A DNA stretch of 64,000 bases from Nicotiana tabacum. Lineage: Eukaryota > Streptophyta > Magnoliopsida > Solanales > Solanaceae. Within the stretch, counting starts at the first letter, position 1, and every line of letters begins with the position of its first letter. The position numbers and the translations under genes are program-made. Under the pieces are notes generated by a model, which did no database searches, was not told where the DNA came from, and saw nothing but the letters and a program-made list of their open reading frames with translations. Positions 22,786 through 33,242 of this stretch are shown here, piece after piece. The DNA lies in NCBI RefSeq assembly GCF_000715075.1, contig NC_134081.1:112628289-112692288 (forward strand). Reading direction: 5' to 3'.

Positions 22786-23189
22786 AGGTCATCAAGCTAC
22801 ACTTTAAAAAGGTTGAGTGTGTAAGGTAATTTTCGTTAGCAAAAAATGTGTAACAGGGATTTGGTCCATAGTTTAGGGGTAACTTATGTATTTAAATTAG
22901 ATACTACCATCATTTGACCTTGAAAGTCAATTAAGTTGTGACAAAGGTGATGAACTAATAGTGACGGTTCCTCTTTTTCATTAGAACCAGCTGCTAAACT
23001 ACTACAACTACTGAAATAAGAAAAACATGTATACTTTAATCGTGAATATCTCTTGGAGATACGTGTAAGAGTACTATCTACGAGATATACATGGCCTCAA
23101 GAAATCAAGAAATCAATTTTAATAATTAAAGAATGAAAATTTTCACAAGAGATAAGCTGGAATTGATCTTGAGTAGTCTTCTTCTTTTG

Positions 23190-23276
23190 ATATATATATA
23201 TCTAGTGATGGTCGTAGTTGATTTTAGATATATATATATATATATATATCTAGTGATGGTCGTAGTTGATTTTAGT
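23190..23276. repeat. AT microsatellite with duplicated ~25-bp flank
   Basis: (AT)n tracts near 23190 and 23229-23250 are each followed by the same CTAGTGATGGTCGTAGTTGA block, a short tandem duplication. Confidence 0.85.
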
Positions 23277-23644
23277 TTCCTCCAGTGGGAGTGACAATAG
23301 TTGAACGTCTCTTGAAATGGGTAGGTGCAGGCCTTAACCAACTTCGCCCTCCGATCATATTCTTGGTCAGAAATGGTGCAGCTTCCTCGCTCGATAAGCT
23401 ACGTGACCAACCCACCCTCTTTGATCTATTAGCCCCTGCTCCTTAACACTTGTATTCACCATAGTATGTAGTGCTGCCACAAAGCAAAATAGACCATAGA
23501 AATTTGATTAGGATATGAATACTTCTAAAGTATAAAGGATGGTAAAATTAAGAGCGATAAATTTGAACCTTTTATTCAATGTGACTAAGTTTCTATGAAT
23601 GTTACCTTTGCTTGCTAGAATCTCCCGTCATTCCATCCCTCAGG
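23273..23644 (-). pseudogene. Possible two-exon fragment of an unrecognised gene
   Basis: On the minus strand, 23606-23644 has an ATACAG acceptor and an AAAG|GTAAC donor. 23273-23473 has a TGGCAG acceptor. Splicing the two (132-bp intron) keeps one frame: LRDGMTGDSSKQ, then after one in-frame TAA a stretch of about 55 codons including SLSSEEAAPFLTKNMIGGR and THFKRRSTIVTP before a TAA. I do not recognise the protein. It could be the C-terminal end of a captured gene fragment or a chance open frame. Confidence 0.3.
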
Positions 23645-24436
23645 CTGTATGATAGAGGACAGAAATGTGTAAGAAGGACATTGGTCAAACACATGTATAT
23701 CGTAACAAGTCAAATTGCATATTTCAATTGTTTAAACTGTTACTTTCTCCTAAGCATATCATTTCGAGAGGCAAGATGACATGAAGTAAAAGAAAAGTCA
23801 ATGTTTGTATTTGAGCTCATGTAATAGAGGACCAAATATTGCATAATACTTTGGTCAAGCATTAGAAGGACACGAAAACTGAAAGCAGTCACTTCAAAAA
23901 AGACTAACACAAAAGATTTAGCTTTGACATGAGAACAATTTAAGCAAACAACCATGTTTAATAAACTTTAGCAGTTGTTTGATAAGCTGGACTGCACATC
24001 AAATAAGTCTTCCATAGTCCAATATTTCCACCGATTTTACATATTTTCTCCATACCATATTAATTGATGTGGTCTCATTATTCCCTTGGCCAAACTCTTG
24101 ATAAATCCCTTGATCAAACTGTGGTAACTATCCGTTATTATCTTCCAAATACCTAACCATCCAAGTTATGAATCCAAGACTTTAATAAAACTAAAACAAT
24201 GTCATACTATAGTGATGAAATTATAAGAGGAAAATATTTGTATAAAAACTACAGCAGAAAATGGGATGTGAAATAGAAGATGAAAATATAAGAAGCTGTT
24301 GAACATTATATTTCTATGCACACATAAGAAATGTATTGACGTTCAACCAAAGGACTATGGCGAAGAGGCAGATAATGAATCTCTAATGCTCATTCATATA
24401 ATGACTCTTATCCGGCCCCGTTTGAAAGTTTAATTC

Positions 24437-25354
24437 TGTTATTCACTCTGTATTACTGTAATAAACAATAAAAACCATTAAACTTTCTGAAATAGAAATA
24501 GAAACAGAAAGTTAGTAGAACCAGTTGCACGAAATAAATTCTGGAAAAACAATATTGGAATAAATCGAGCATACTGAATGCACAGTGTGTCCTTAAGGAA
24601 ATTATTCCTCTCAAGTACCTGAGGTGTCTGAATATTATCCTCCCAGGATAAAACGATTTAACTCACTAGCGTATTGGTACCAAAAAATCTGGTGAACTTC
24701 GAACCACTCAATGGTCGCAAAACACATTGAAAAATGGTGTGAAGAAGAAGAAGAAGATAATCAGAAAATTTAGTTAGTAAAGATCCTGGGATTCAAGGCA
24801 TATTTATAGACCATTTGGCACTATTTCTAAAAAGTTTTGCAACCTTTCAGAAACAGCCATAGCTGTTGGAACAGGAACATGTGAGAATATTTCTGTTGAA
24901 ATATTGAGGGAAAAACAGAAAAACGGATTTAAAATAATCCGGGAAAGAAAACGGGCCGGATCAGACCGGGTCGCGGGTCATGGGTTATTCCGGATTGAAT
25001 TTTCGTTAATTAATTTAATTATTTAATTAATTAATTGAAAGGAATTTTGTCCAAAAAGATTAATCAATCAATCGATCTTAGACCAAATCCAAATCCAAAT
25101 CCGAAACCGAAACCGAGCCGAACGAGCGACGACAACGACAATGTGAGGCTTGCCTTCTTCTTAACTCTTTAAGAGCTAGAAGAAGAGCAATTGTATATAT
25201 ACCCATCAAAAGCCTTTTCTTCCTCCAATATAGGACTATGTCCCTTTGCCAATGAGGGAAACTCAAATATTTCATTTTTCCTCTATTTTTCATTCACCCT
25301 CTTTAAGCTACATCAAGCTTAAAATTAAGCTAAACCAAACTTAAAATCCCAACA
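24437..25354 (-). repeat. 3' LTR of element C
   Basis: On the plus strand it starts TGTTATTCAC and ends CCCAACA, and matches 30137-31050 along its length. It contains a short GAA run and TATATATA near 25193-25200. Confidence 0.92.
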
Positions 25355-25936
25355 ACTCCCCACATGAATGGGGAATGGCTACAAAATAAAGGAATGCACG
25401 GGCGCGTGTGTGTTTTATATGCAAGAATTAATTGCATCTCGATAAGTAGGTTTCCCTTTGAACTTTCCGTAGTGAACTTATATCAGATATACTCGGTCAA
25501 TCAGTAGATTTGATATCGTTGAACCGTCGAGCTTTATTGTATACCTAGACAACGTAAGTCACATAATTAACCCTTAACCATCTATGGTTCTCACGGTTGG
25601 GTTCGTTTCAGCCATGAACACCGCCTAGTTTCATGAGTGCTTAGAGAATGGGCCTATACTTTCATTCCCCTTGAAGTGGCTTACACTTCACACTCACATA
25701 GGTGATTTCTAAACGTGTAATCCTATAGACACACTATCTGGTCATATCCTGCCAGACTTAGCAAATCATTAAAAAGCTTTAAGCTTTATTGACTCATCAA
25801 AAAATCTTAATATTGTACCTCGATTTCTGAACATTGTCTTCATCGCGAGAATATGTTGAGTTATTTGACAATGTTGTACCGTCATTCATAACTTTGTTTG
25901 ATCTCTTTGAACCTAGCTATAGGGATCTCCAGTCTG

Positions 25937-28900
25937 CTAGGTAGAGTTACCACCATGATGACTTGTCCTAGGCCTTAACCCCATTCCCTTTGATGATCTT
26001 TCAACTGCCTCTCTAGATAGGACTTTTGTAAGTGGATCTGACACGTTATCTCTTGACTTTATGTAGTCAATCATGATAACACCACTAGAGAGTAGTTGTT
26101 TAACGGTATTGTGTCTCCGTCGTATATGACGCGATTTTCCGTTATACATAACGCACCCTTCCATGCCTATTGCCGTTTGACTATCACAATGTATACATTT
26201 TGGTGCCAAAGGTTTGGGCCAAAATGGAATATCTTCCACGAAATTTCGGAGCCATTCAGCTTCTTCACCGGTCTTATCTAAAGCTATGAAGTCAGATTCC
26301 ATTGTAGAACGGGCGATGCACGTTTGTTTGGAAGATTTCCAAGACACTGCTTCACCTCCAATTGTGAAAACATATCCACTCGTGGATTTAACTTCAGATG
26401 ATCCGGTGATCCAATTTGCATCACTATATCCCTCGATCACGGAGGGATATTTGTTGTAATGCAAAGCATAATTTGGATATGTTTCAGATACCCCAAAACT
26501 TGTTTCATTGCCATCCAATGTATTTGATTGGGATTACTTGTAAATCGACTCAGTTTTCTAATAGCACATGTTATATCTGGTCGCGTACAATTCATGATAT
26601 ACATCAAACTTCCCAATATTCTTGCATAGTCCAGTTGTGAGTCACTTTCACCTTCATTCTTTTGAAGTGCATAACTCACGTCAATTGGAGTCTTTGCAAT
26701 TTTGAAATCCAAATATTTGAACTTGTCAAGTACCTTTTCAATGTAGTGAGACTGTGATAATGCTAGACCTTGTGGAGTCTTATGAATTCTGATTCCTAAG
26801 ATCACATCAGCAACTCCTAAGTCTTTCATGTCGAATTTGCTAGCCAACATGCACTTAGTAGCATTTATATCTGCCATATTTTTGCTCATTATCAACATGT
26901 CATCAATATATAAACAAACAATGACTTCATGACTTGGAGTATTTTTAATGTAAATACATTTGTCACACTCGTTAATTTTAAACCCACTTGCCAATATTGT
27001 TTGGTCAAATTTGGCATGCCATTGTTTGGGTGCTTGTTTACGTCCATAAAGCGACTTAACAAGTTTTCATACTTTCTTTTCTCTACCAGGAATCACAAAA
27101 CCTTCAGGTTATTCCATGTAAATCTCTTCCTCCAATTCTCCATTTAAGAAAGTTGTTTTAACATCCATTTGATGGATTTTAAGACCATACACGGCCGCTA
27201 GTGCCACTAAGTGTCAAAGTAGTCAAGGCCTTCTTTTTGTCTATAACCTTTGACAACAAGTCTTGCCTTATATTTTTCAATAGTGCCATCAGCTTTCATT
27301 TTCCATTTAAATTTCTATTTCGAACCTAAAGGCTTATTTCCCGGAGGAAGATCAACCAATTTCCATGTATGGTTATCCAAAATTGATTGAATCTCATTAT
27401 TGACTGCCTCTTTCCAAAATGCTGAATCAGAAGATGACATAGCTGCTTTAAAAGTTTGAAGCTCATTTTCAAGCAAGAATGTCACAAAATCTGGTCCAAA
27501 GGAAGTAGATGTTCTTTGACGTTTGCTACGCCTTGGATCTTCTACACTTGGAGTATTTTCCTTTGGTTCTTCCCCATGTCGTTTAGGTCTTTTACTTAAC
27601 GACTGACATTCAGTTTTATACGGATAGATGCTTTCAAAGAATTCAGCATTATCTGATTCCATTACCGTATTAACATGAATTTCGGGATTATCGGATTTAT
27701 GCACTAAAAACCGACATGCTTTACTGTTTGTAGCATATCCAATGAAAACGCAATCTATAGTTTTTGGTCCGATTTTAACCCTTTTAGGTTAAGGAACTTG
27801 TACCTTTGCTAGACACCCCCACACTTTGAAATATTTCAAGTTGGGTTTTCTTCCTTTCCATTTTTCATTTGGAATAGATTACGTTTTGCTGTGTGGTACT
27901 CTATTGAGTATTCGGTTAGCTGTAAGGATAGCTTCCCCCCACAAACTCTGCGGTAACCCGGAACTTATTAATAAAAAATTCATCATTTCCTTTAATGTTC
28001 GATTTTTTCTTTCCGTAATTCCATTGGATTGAGGTGTGTAAGGTGCAGTAGTTTGATAGATAATTCCATATTCCGAACATATTTCTGCAAACGGAGATTC
28101 ATATTCTCCACCCCTATCACTTCTAATCATTTTGATCTTTTTATTCAATTGATTCTCCATTTCATTCTTGTATTGCTTAAATACTTCAATTGCTTCATCC
28201 TTACTATTAAGTAAATAAACATAACAATATCGAGTGTAATCGTCAATAAAAGTAATAAAATATTTTTCCCACCTCGAGATGGTGTCGACCTCATATCACA
28301 AATATCAGTATGAATTAAGTCTAAAGGATTTGAATTTCTTTCAATAGACTTATAAGGATGTTTTACAAACTTAGATTTAACACATATTTGACATTTTGAT
28401 TTATTACATTCGAATTTAGGCAATACTTCTAAATTAATTAACTTCTGCAAGGTTTTGTAATTGACATGTCCTAAACGAATATGCCACAAATCATTTGACT
28501 CCAATAAATAAGAAGAAGCTGAAATTTTATTCATACTGTCAACAACCATTACATTTAGTTTGAAAAGGCCCTCTGTGAGGTTGCCCTTTCCAACATACAT
28601 TTCATTCTTGCTTACAACAACCTTATCAGAAATAAATACATATTTGAATCCATTATTAACAAGTAAAGAAGTGGAAACTAAATTCTTCCTAATAGTAGGT
28701 ACATGAAGAACGTTGTTGAGCGTTAACACCTTGCCGGAAGTCATCTTCAGGAATATCTTCCCATAACCTTCAATTTTGGCCGTTGTAGTATTTTCCATAG
28801 AAAGCTCTTCTTCGGGACTAGCAGTAGAGTAAGTCGCAAATGCTTCTTTGACAGCACAAATATGTCGAGTGGCTCCAGAGTCAATCCACCACTCCTTCGG

Positions 28901-29842
28901 ATTTCCAACTAGGTTGCATTCCGAAAGCATTGCACACAGATCATCAATATCATCATTCTTTTCCACTATGTTGGCCTGTCCCTTCTTCTTATCCTTTTTC
29001 AGGAGACGACAATCAGGGGCTTTGTGAGCAGCTTTTCCACAACTGTAGCAGCTGCCCTTGAATTTCTATTTGTTCTGTCCTTACTCCTTAGTCTGTCCAG
29101 AAGATCTCTTTCTCTACTTACTTTTTGGAGCAGTCTCCTCAACGATATTAGCTCTCATGATTGTTGAATTTCCACGAGACTTCTTCTCGGCTATTTTGTT
29201 GTCTTCCTCAATCTTCAGACGAATCACAAGATCTTCCAACTTCATTTCTTTGCGCTTGTGCTTAAGATAGTTCTAGAAATCTCTCCATGAAGGAGGCAAT
29301 TTTTCGATCATTGCAGCCACTTAAAATGCTTCATTCACAGCCATACCTTCAGCAATAAGGTCATGAAAAATAAGTTGAAGCTCTTGAACTTGGGTTCCAA
29401 TAGTTTTGTTGTCTATCATTTTATAGTCTAGAAACTTGGCAACTACGAACTTCTTCAAGCATGCATCTTCAGTCTTGTACATCTTTTCAAGTGCGTCCCA
29501 TAATTCTTTCGAAGTATTCATCGCACTGTACACATTGTACAAGTCATCCTCTAAAGCGCTTAAGATATAGCCTTTGCAAAGAAAATCTGCCTATTTCTAC
29601 GCCTCAACAATCATGAATTTTTCGTTGTCCGGCATGTCCGAAGCAGGCGCTGGAGGTTCTTCACTAGTGAATTTTTGAATACCAAGTGTGGTAAGCCAAA
29701 AGAACACCCTTTGGTGCCATCCTTTGAAGTTGGCTCGAGAAACTTTCCCTGATTTCTCGGCCGGTGGAACAGCAGTTCGGCTTGACGAGGCTATCGTCGT
29801 TGCTGCAATAGTCGCAGAAGGATTTCCGTTATTAATTGCCAT
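25937..29842 (-). pseudogene. Element C gag-pol, broken
   Basis: Gag starts at 29842 (MAINNGNPSATIAATT) with FKGWHQRVFFWLTTLG, then the KELWDALEKMYKTEDA block after a stop near 29595. A zinc-knuckle region lies about 29000-29060 in a shifted frame. Protease WWIDSGATRHIC is at about 28880, and integrase LWHIRLGHVNYKTL and YTPQSNGITERKNR follow. A frameshift near 28250 interrupts the integrase core. RT pieces are 27315-27704 and 26437-26994 (VCLYIDDMLIMSKNM). About 36 bp present in element E at about 52430-52470 are deleted here near 27208. RNase H (25937-26518) has [19 protein letters not shown] and ends with [12 protein letters not shown]. Confidence 0.9.
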
Positions 29843-30136
29843 TTCTCACTATCAATAACAGAAGAGTTCAATTAATGGCAGAAAATATAATGGTAAACAA
29901 TACTATAACTAACAATAACCAGTACGTTTAATAAATAAAAAACCAAAGTTTTTTATATTTGTTTCACAGAAAACGATGAAGTTTTTATGTTCGTCAAATC
30001 GTTTCTGAATTTCAATACTCTGATGAAGTTTTTATATCTTCAAGTCAGAATAGTAAAATTGAGAAGGAGTATAAACCACACTGGTTTTATCTCCTCAAAC
30101 AGAATACAGAATACAATAAAATAATTTTCTTAAGAT

Positions 30137-31050
30137 TGTTATTCACTCTGTATTACTGTAATAAATAATAAAAACCATTAAACTTTCTGAAATAGAAACA
30201 GAAACAGAAAGTTAGTAGAACCAATTGCACGAAATAAATTCTGAAAAAATAATATTGAAATAAATCGAGTCCACTGAATGCACAATGTGTCCTTAAGGAA
30301 ATTATTTCCCTCAAGTACCCGAGATGTTGGAATATTATCCTCCCAGGATAGAACGATTTAACTCACCAGCGTATTGGTATCAAAAAATTCAGTGAACTTC
30401 GAACCACCCAATGGTTGCAAAACACACTGAAAAATATTGTGCAGAAGAAGAAGAAGATAATCAGAAATTTTAGTTAGTAAAGATCTTGGGATTCAAGGCA
30501 TATTTATAGACCATTTGGCACTGTTTCTGAAAAGGTTTACAACCTTTCAGAAACAGCCATAGCTGTTAGAATGGGTGGGAATATTTCTGTTGAAATATTG
30601 TGGAAAAAATAGAAAAATGGATTTAAATTAATCCGGGAAAGAAAACGGGTCGGGCCGGACCAGGTCGCGGGTCATGGGTTATTTCGGATTAAATTTTCAT
30701 TAATTAATTTAATTAATTAATTAATTAAGTAAATGAAAAAAAATTTATTCAAAAAGATTAATCAATCAATCTTTGACTGAATCTGAATCCGAAGCCGAAG
30801 CCGAAGCCAAAGTCGAGCGAGCGACGACGACGATAGCGCGAGGTTTGCCTTCTTCTTAACACTTTAAGAGCTAGAAGAAGAGCAATTATATATATACCCA
30901 TCAAAAGCCTTTTCTTACTCCAATATTGGACAATGTTCCTTTGCTAAGGAAGGAAAACTCAAATATTTTATTTTTCTTCCGTTTCCCATTCACCCTCTTT
31001 AAGCTACACCAAGCTTAAAATTAAGCTAAACCAAGCTTAAAAGCCCAACA
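30137..31050 (-). repeat. 5' LTR of element C (also the 3' LTR of the truncated tandem copy)
   Basis: It is homologous to 24437-25354. On its right it joins the polypurine tract and 3' coding end of a second copy, so one LTR is shared by two internal regions. Confidence 0.9.
30887..30896 (-). promoter_or_regulatory. TATA box in the element C/E family LTR
   Basis: TATATATATA in the 5' LTR, conserved in the family's other LTRs (near 25195, 50416 and 56147), is followed on the minus strand by the conserved CTCTTCTTCTAGC block. It is the likely promoter of the element. Confidence 0.5.
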
Positions 31051-31864
31051 ATCCCCCACATGAATGAGGAATGGCTATAAAATAAAGGAATGCACGGACA
31101 CGTGTGTGTTTTGCATACAAGAATTAATTGCATCTGGATAAGTAGGTTTCTCTTTGAACTTTCCGTACTGAACTTATATCGGATATACTCGGTCAATCGG
31201 TAGATTTGATATCGTCGAACCATCGAGATTTTTTGTATACCTAGACAACATAAGTCACACAATTAACCCTCAACCATCTATGGTTCTCACGGTTGTCTTC
31301 GTTTCAGCCAAGAACACCGCCTGGTTCTATGAGTGCTTAGAGAATGGGCCTTTACTTTCATTCTCCTTGAAGCGGCTTACACTTCACACTCACATAGGTG
31401 ATTTCTAAACGTGTAATCCTGTAGACACACTATCTGGTCATATCCTGGCAGACTTAGCAAATCATTAAAAAGCTTTAAGCTTTATTGACTCATCAAAATG
31501 CCTTAATGCTTTTACCTCGATTTTTGAACATTGTCTTCATCGCGATAATGGGTTGAGTTATTTGACAATGTTAAACCGTCATTCATAACTTTGTTTGATC
31601 TCTTTGAACCTAACTCTTGGGATCTCCAGTCTGCTAAGTAGAGTTACCGCCATGATGACTTGTCCTAGGTCTTAACCCCATTCCCTCTGATGATCTTTCA
31701 ACTGCCTCTCTAAATAAGCCTTTTGTAAGTGGATCCGATACGTTATCTCTTGACTTTACGTAGTCAATCGTGATAACACTACTAGAGAGTAATTGTATAA
31801 CGATATTGTGTCTCCGTCGTATATGACGAGATTTTCCGTTATACATAACGCTCCGTCGTATATG
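31051..31864 (-). pseudogene. Truncated tandem copy of element C: RNase H end and 3' UTR
   Basis: This segment aligns with 25355-26150 of element C and 50578-51370 of element E: leader-side polypurine tract, 3' UTR and the C-terminal end of RNase H ([24 protein letters not shown]). Homology stops at about 31855. The next bases repeat CTCCGTCGTATATG, found 39 bp earlier, before host intron sequence resumes next to a RAD16 exon. This looks like a truncation sealed by templated end joining. Confidence 0.85.
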
Positions 31865-31911
31865 TCTATAGAATTGAATTGCATACAACACTAGTGCAAG
31901 ACAGAACTTAC

Positions 31912-32058
31912 AATCTTCATGGGAAGTGCTAAATCAGCAGCTCTTTCCTTTTTGGTACGTCTTAGCAATAGCCTTTTCAGAATTTTGTGCTTCAATAAAA
32001 GCATCGCATCTTTACCAACCCCTTTGTTTGGATTTGCTTGTAAAGGTTTTTTCATATA
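31912..32058 (-). pseudogene. RAD16: RAD16-like exon (GKDAMLLLKHKILKRLLLRRTKKERAADLALP)
   Basis: 49 codons, open, with a TTTATAG acceptor and an ATT|GTAAGT donor. The LLKHKIL and LLRRTKK blocks are diagnostic of the RAD16/SNF2 linker after motif III. The next expected exon is absent: 46 bp downstream the truncated copy of element C begins. Confidence 0.93.
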
Positions 32059-32149
32059 CTATAAAGAGGAGATGTTTCAACTTTACCATGCCAGCGATAA
32101 GATGAAGCCTCAAAAGTGTGTATATTGAAGTAATTACCCATTAACTTAC

Positions 32150-32210
32150 TCTATTCCACCAGAGAAAGTGGCGTGCACAGTTGTGGTGGCACTGTGGGCA
32201 CTCTGTGAAG
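32150..32210 (-). pseudogene. RAD16: RAD16-like exon (TECPQCHHNCARHFLWWNR)
   Basis: 61 nt with a CTACAG acceptor and AGA|GTAAGT donor. It encodes the CPQC half of the cysteine cluster that pairs with CKDCDC in the exon at 37631. The first base completes a serine codon split by the intron that now holds element F. Confidence 0.92.
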
Positions 32211-32390
32211 CTGTAGTACATTGAATTTACCAATAAGAGATTTCAGACAGTCATTAAACCACATATTAGTAACATTGGTTCAGAAGCAAAATAACACTTA
32301 ACAGATACTACAAAATTAAACAGATTTGAGCCAATGCATCTTTCATCCTCACAGGTAGGAACAAAGACAAACAAGGATATTTATGTCTAC

Positions 32391-32942
32391 TGTTAGGATC
32401 GAGAACCCGGTAGTGCGGAATTTAGCCAGACAACGGTATAATGACAATAACAAAGACAATGCAAGTTGATAATAACGACAATTAAAGAAGATAAAGAACA
32501 CACAAATTTAACGTGGTTCGGTCAAGGTGACCTACGTCCACAAGCGGAGAGGGGCAATTTTACTATACCAACAAGAGTACAAAAGAGAGTACAAAATTAG
32601 AGTAAATACTCTAATTCCTAAATACCCCAAGAGAATAACCTCACAAGATCACTCTAAAGAAATGGTTTACACAAGTGTTTCCCAACACTCACTCGCTTAC
32701 AAAATACTCTATAATAAAGGAGGAGAAAGAAAGACAAGAGTGAAAAGTTTTTGAATTGGTGTATTTACAAATGAGAAGAAGCTCCTCTATTTATAGCAAG
32801 AAATTTTTGGCCTAATAGTGGATATTATATTATGGCAAATGTCATGATCCACAAATTTTGTTAGAGTGGATATTATGTCATGGCAAATGTCATGTAAATT
32901 TGGCCCCTACTTGAGAAGAAGCCAAATTAATGGTCATATTAT
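32391..32942 (-). repeat. 3' LTR of element F
   Basis: Plus-strand start TGTTAGGATC and end near TATTATA; homologous to 37063-37625. A minus-strand TATA box CTATAAATAG lies at 32787-32796. Bases 32943-33242 are the element's 3' UTR. Confidence 0.9.
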
Positions 32943-33242
32943 AAATCTCTACCTTGGCCTAATTTTCGCTTATATATAGTAAATTTACTTCACCTTCTCC
33001 ACAAAAACCCCAATGCGCAAAATCATTCTTCATAAATGCCAATCAAGTTCAGGCAAAACTTGAACTTGGACACTGGAAGAGGTTTTGTGAACATGTCAGC
33101 AGGATTGTCTCTAGTGCTGATCTTCTGAACAGAGACTTTTCATTCAGCAATGGTTTCTCGGATGAAATGATATTTTATATCAATGTGCTTCGTCCTCTCA
33201 TGATACATTTGATCTTTAATCAAGTGAATGACACTTTGACTA

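Larger units (their letters stand above)
22786..24436. other. Host or remnant DNA between elements B and C
   Basis: Mostly AT-rich DNA without recognisable elements. It should contain the missing RAD16 exons (RING finger and preceding helicase linker) if the locus were intact; I searched both strands for the cysteine blocks and the DHPYLV segment and found none. The stretch 23190-23276 is a duplicated ~49-bp unit with (AT)n tracts. A possible two-exon fragment lies at 23273-23644. Confidence 0.5.
24437..31050 (-). mobile_element. Element C: Ty1/copia retrotransposon, minus strand, degenerate
   Basis: LTRs 24437-25354 and 30137-31050 (about 915 bp, TG...CA on the minus strand) flank minus-strand gag-pol. 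The polypurine tract ATGTGGGGAGT abuts the 3' LTR at 25355. It belongs to the same family as element E. No target duplication is present, because sequence beyond the 5' LTR is a truncated tandem copy (31051-31864). It lies in the RAD16-like gene in the same orientation as the gene. Confidence 0.92.
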
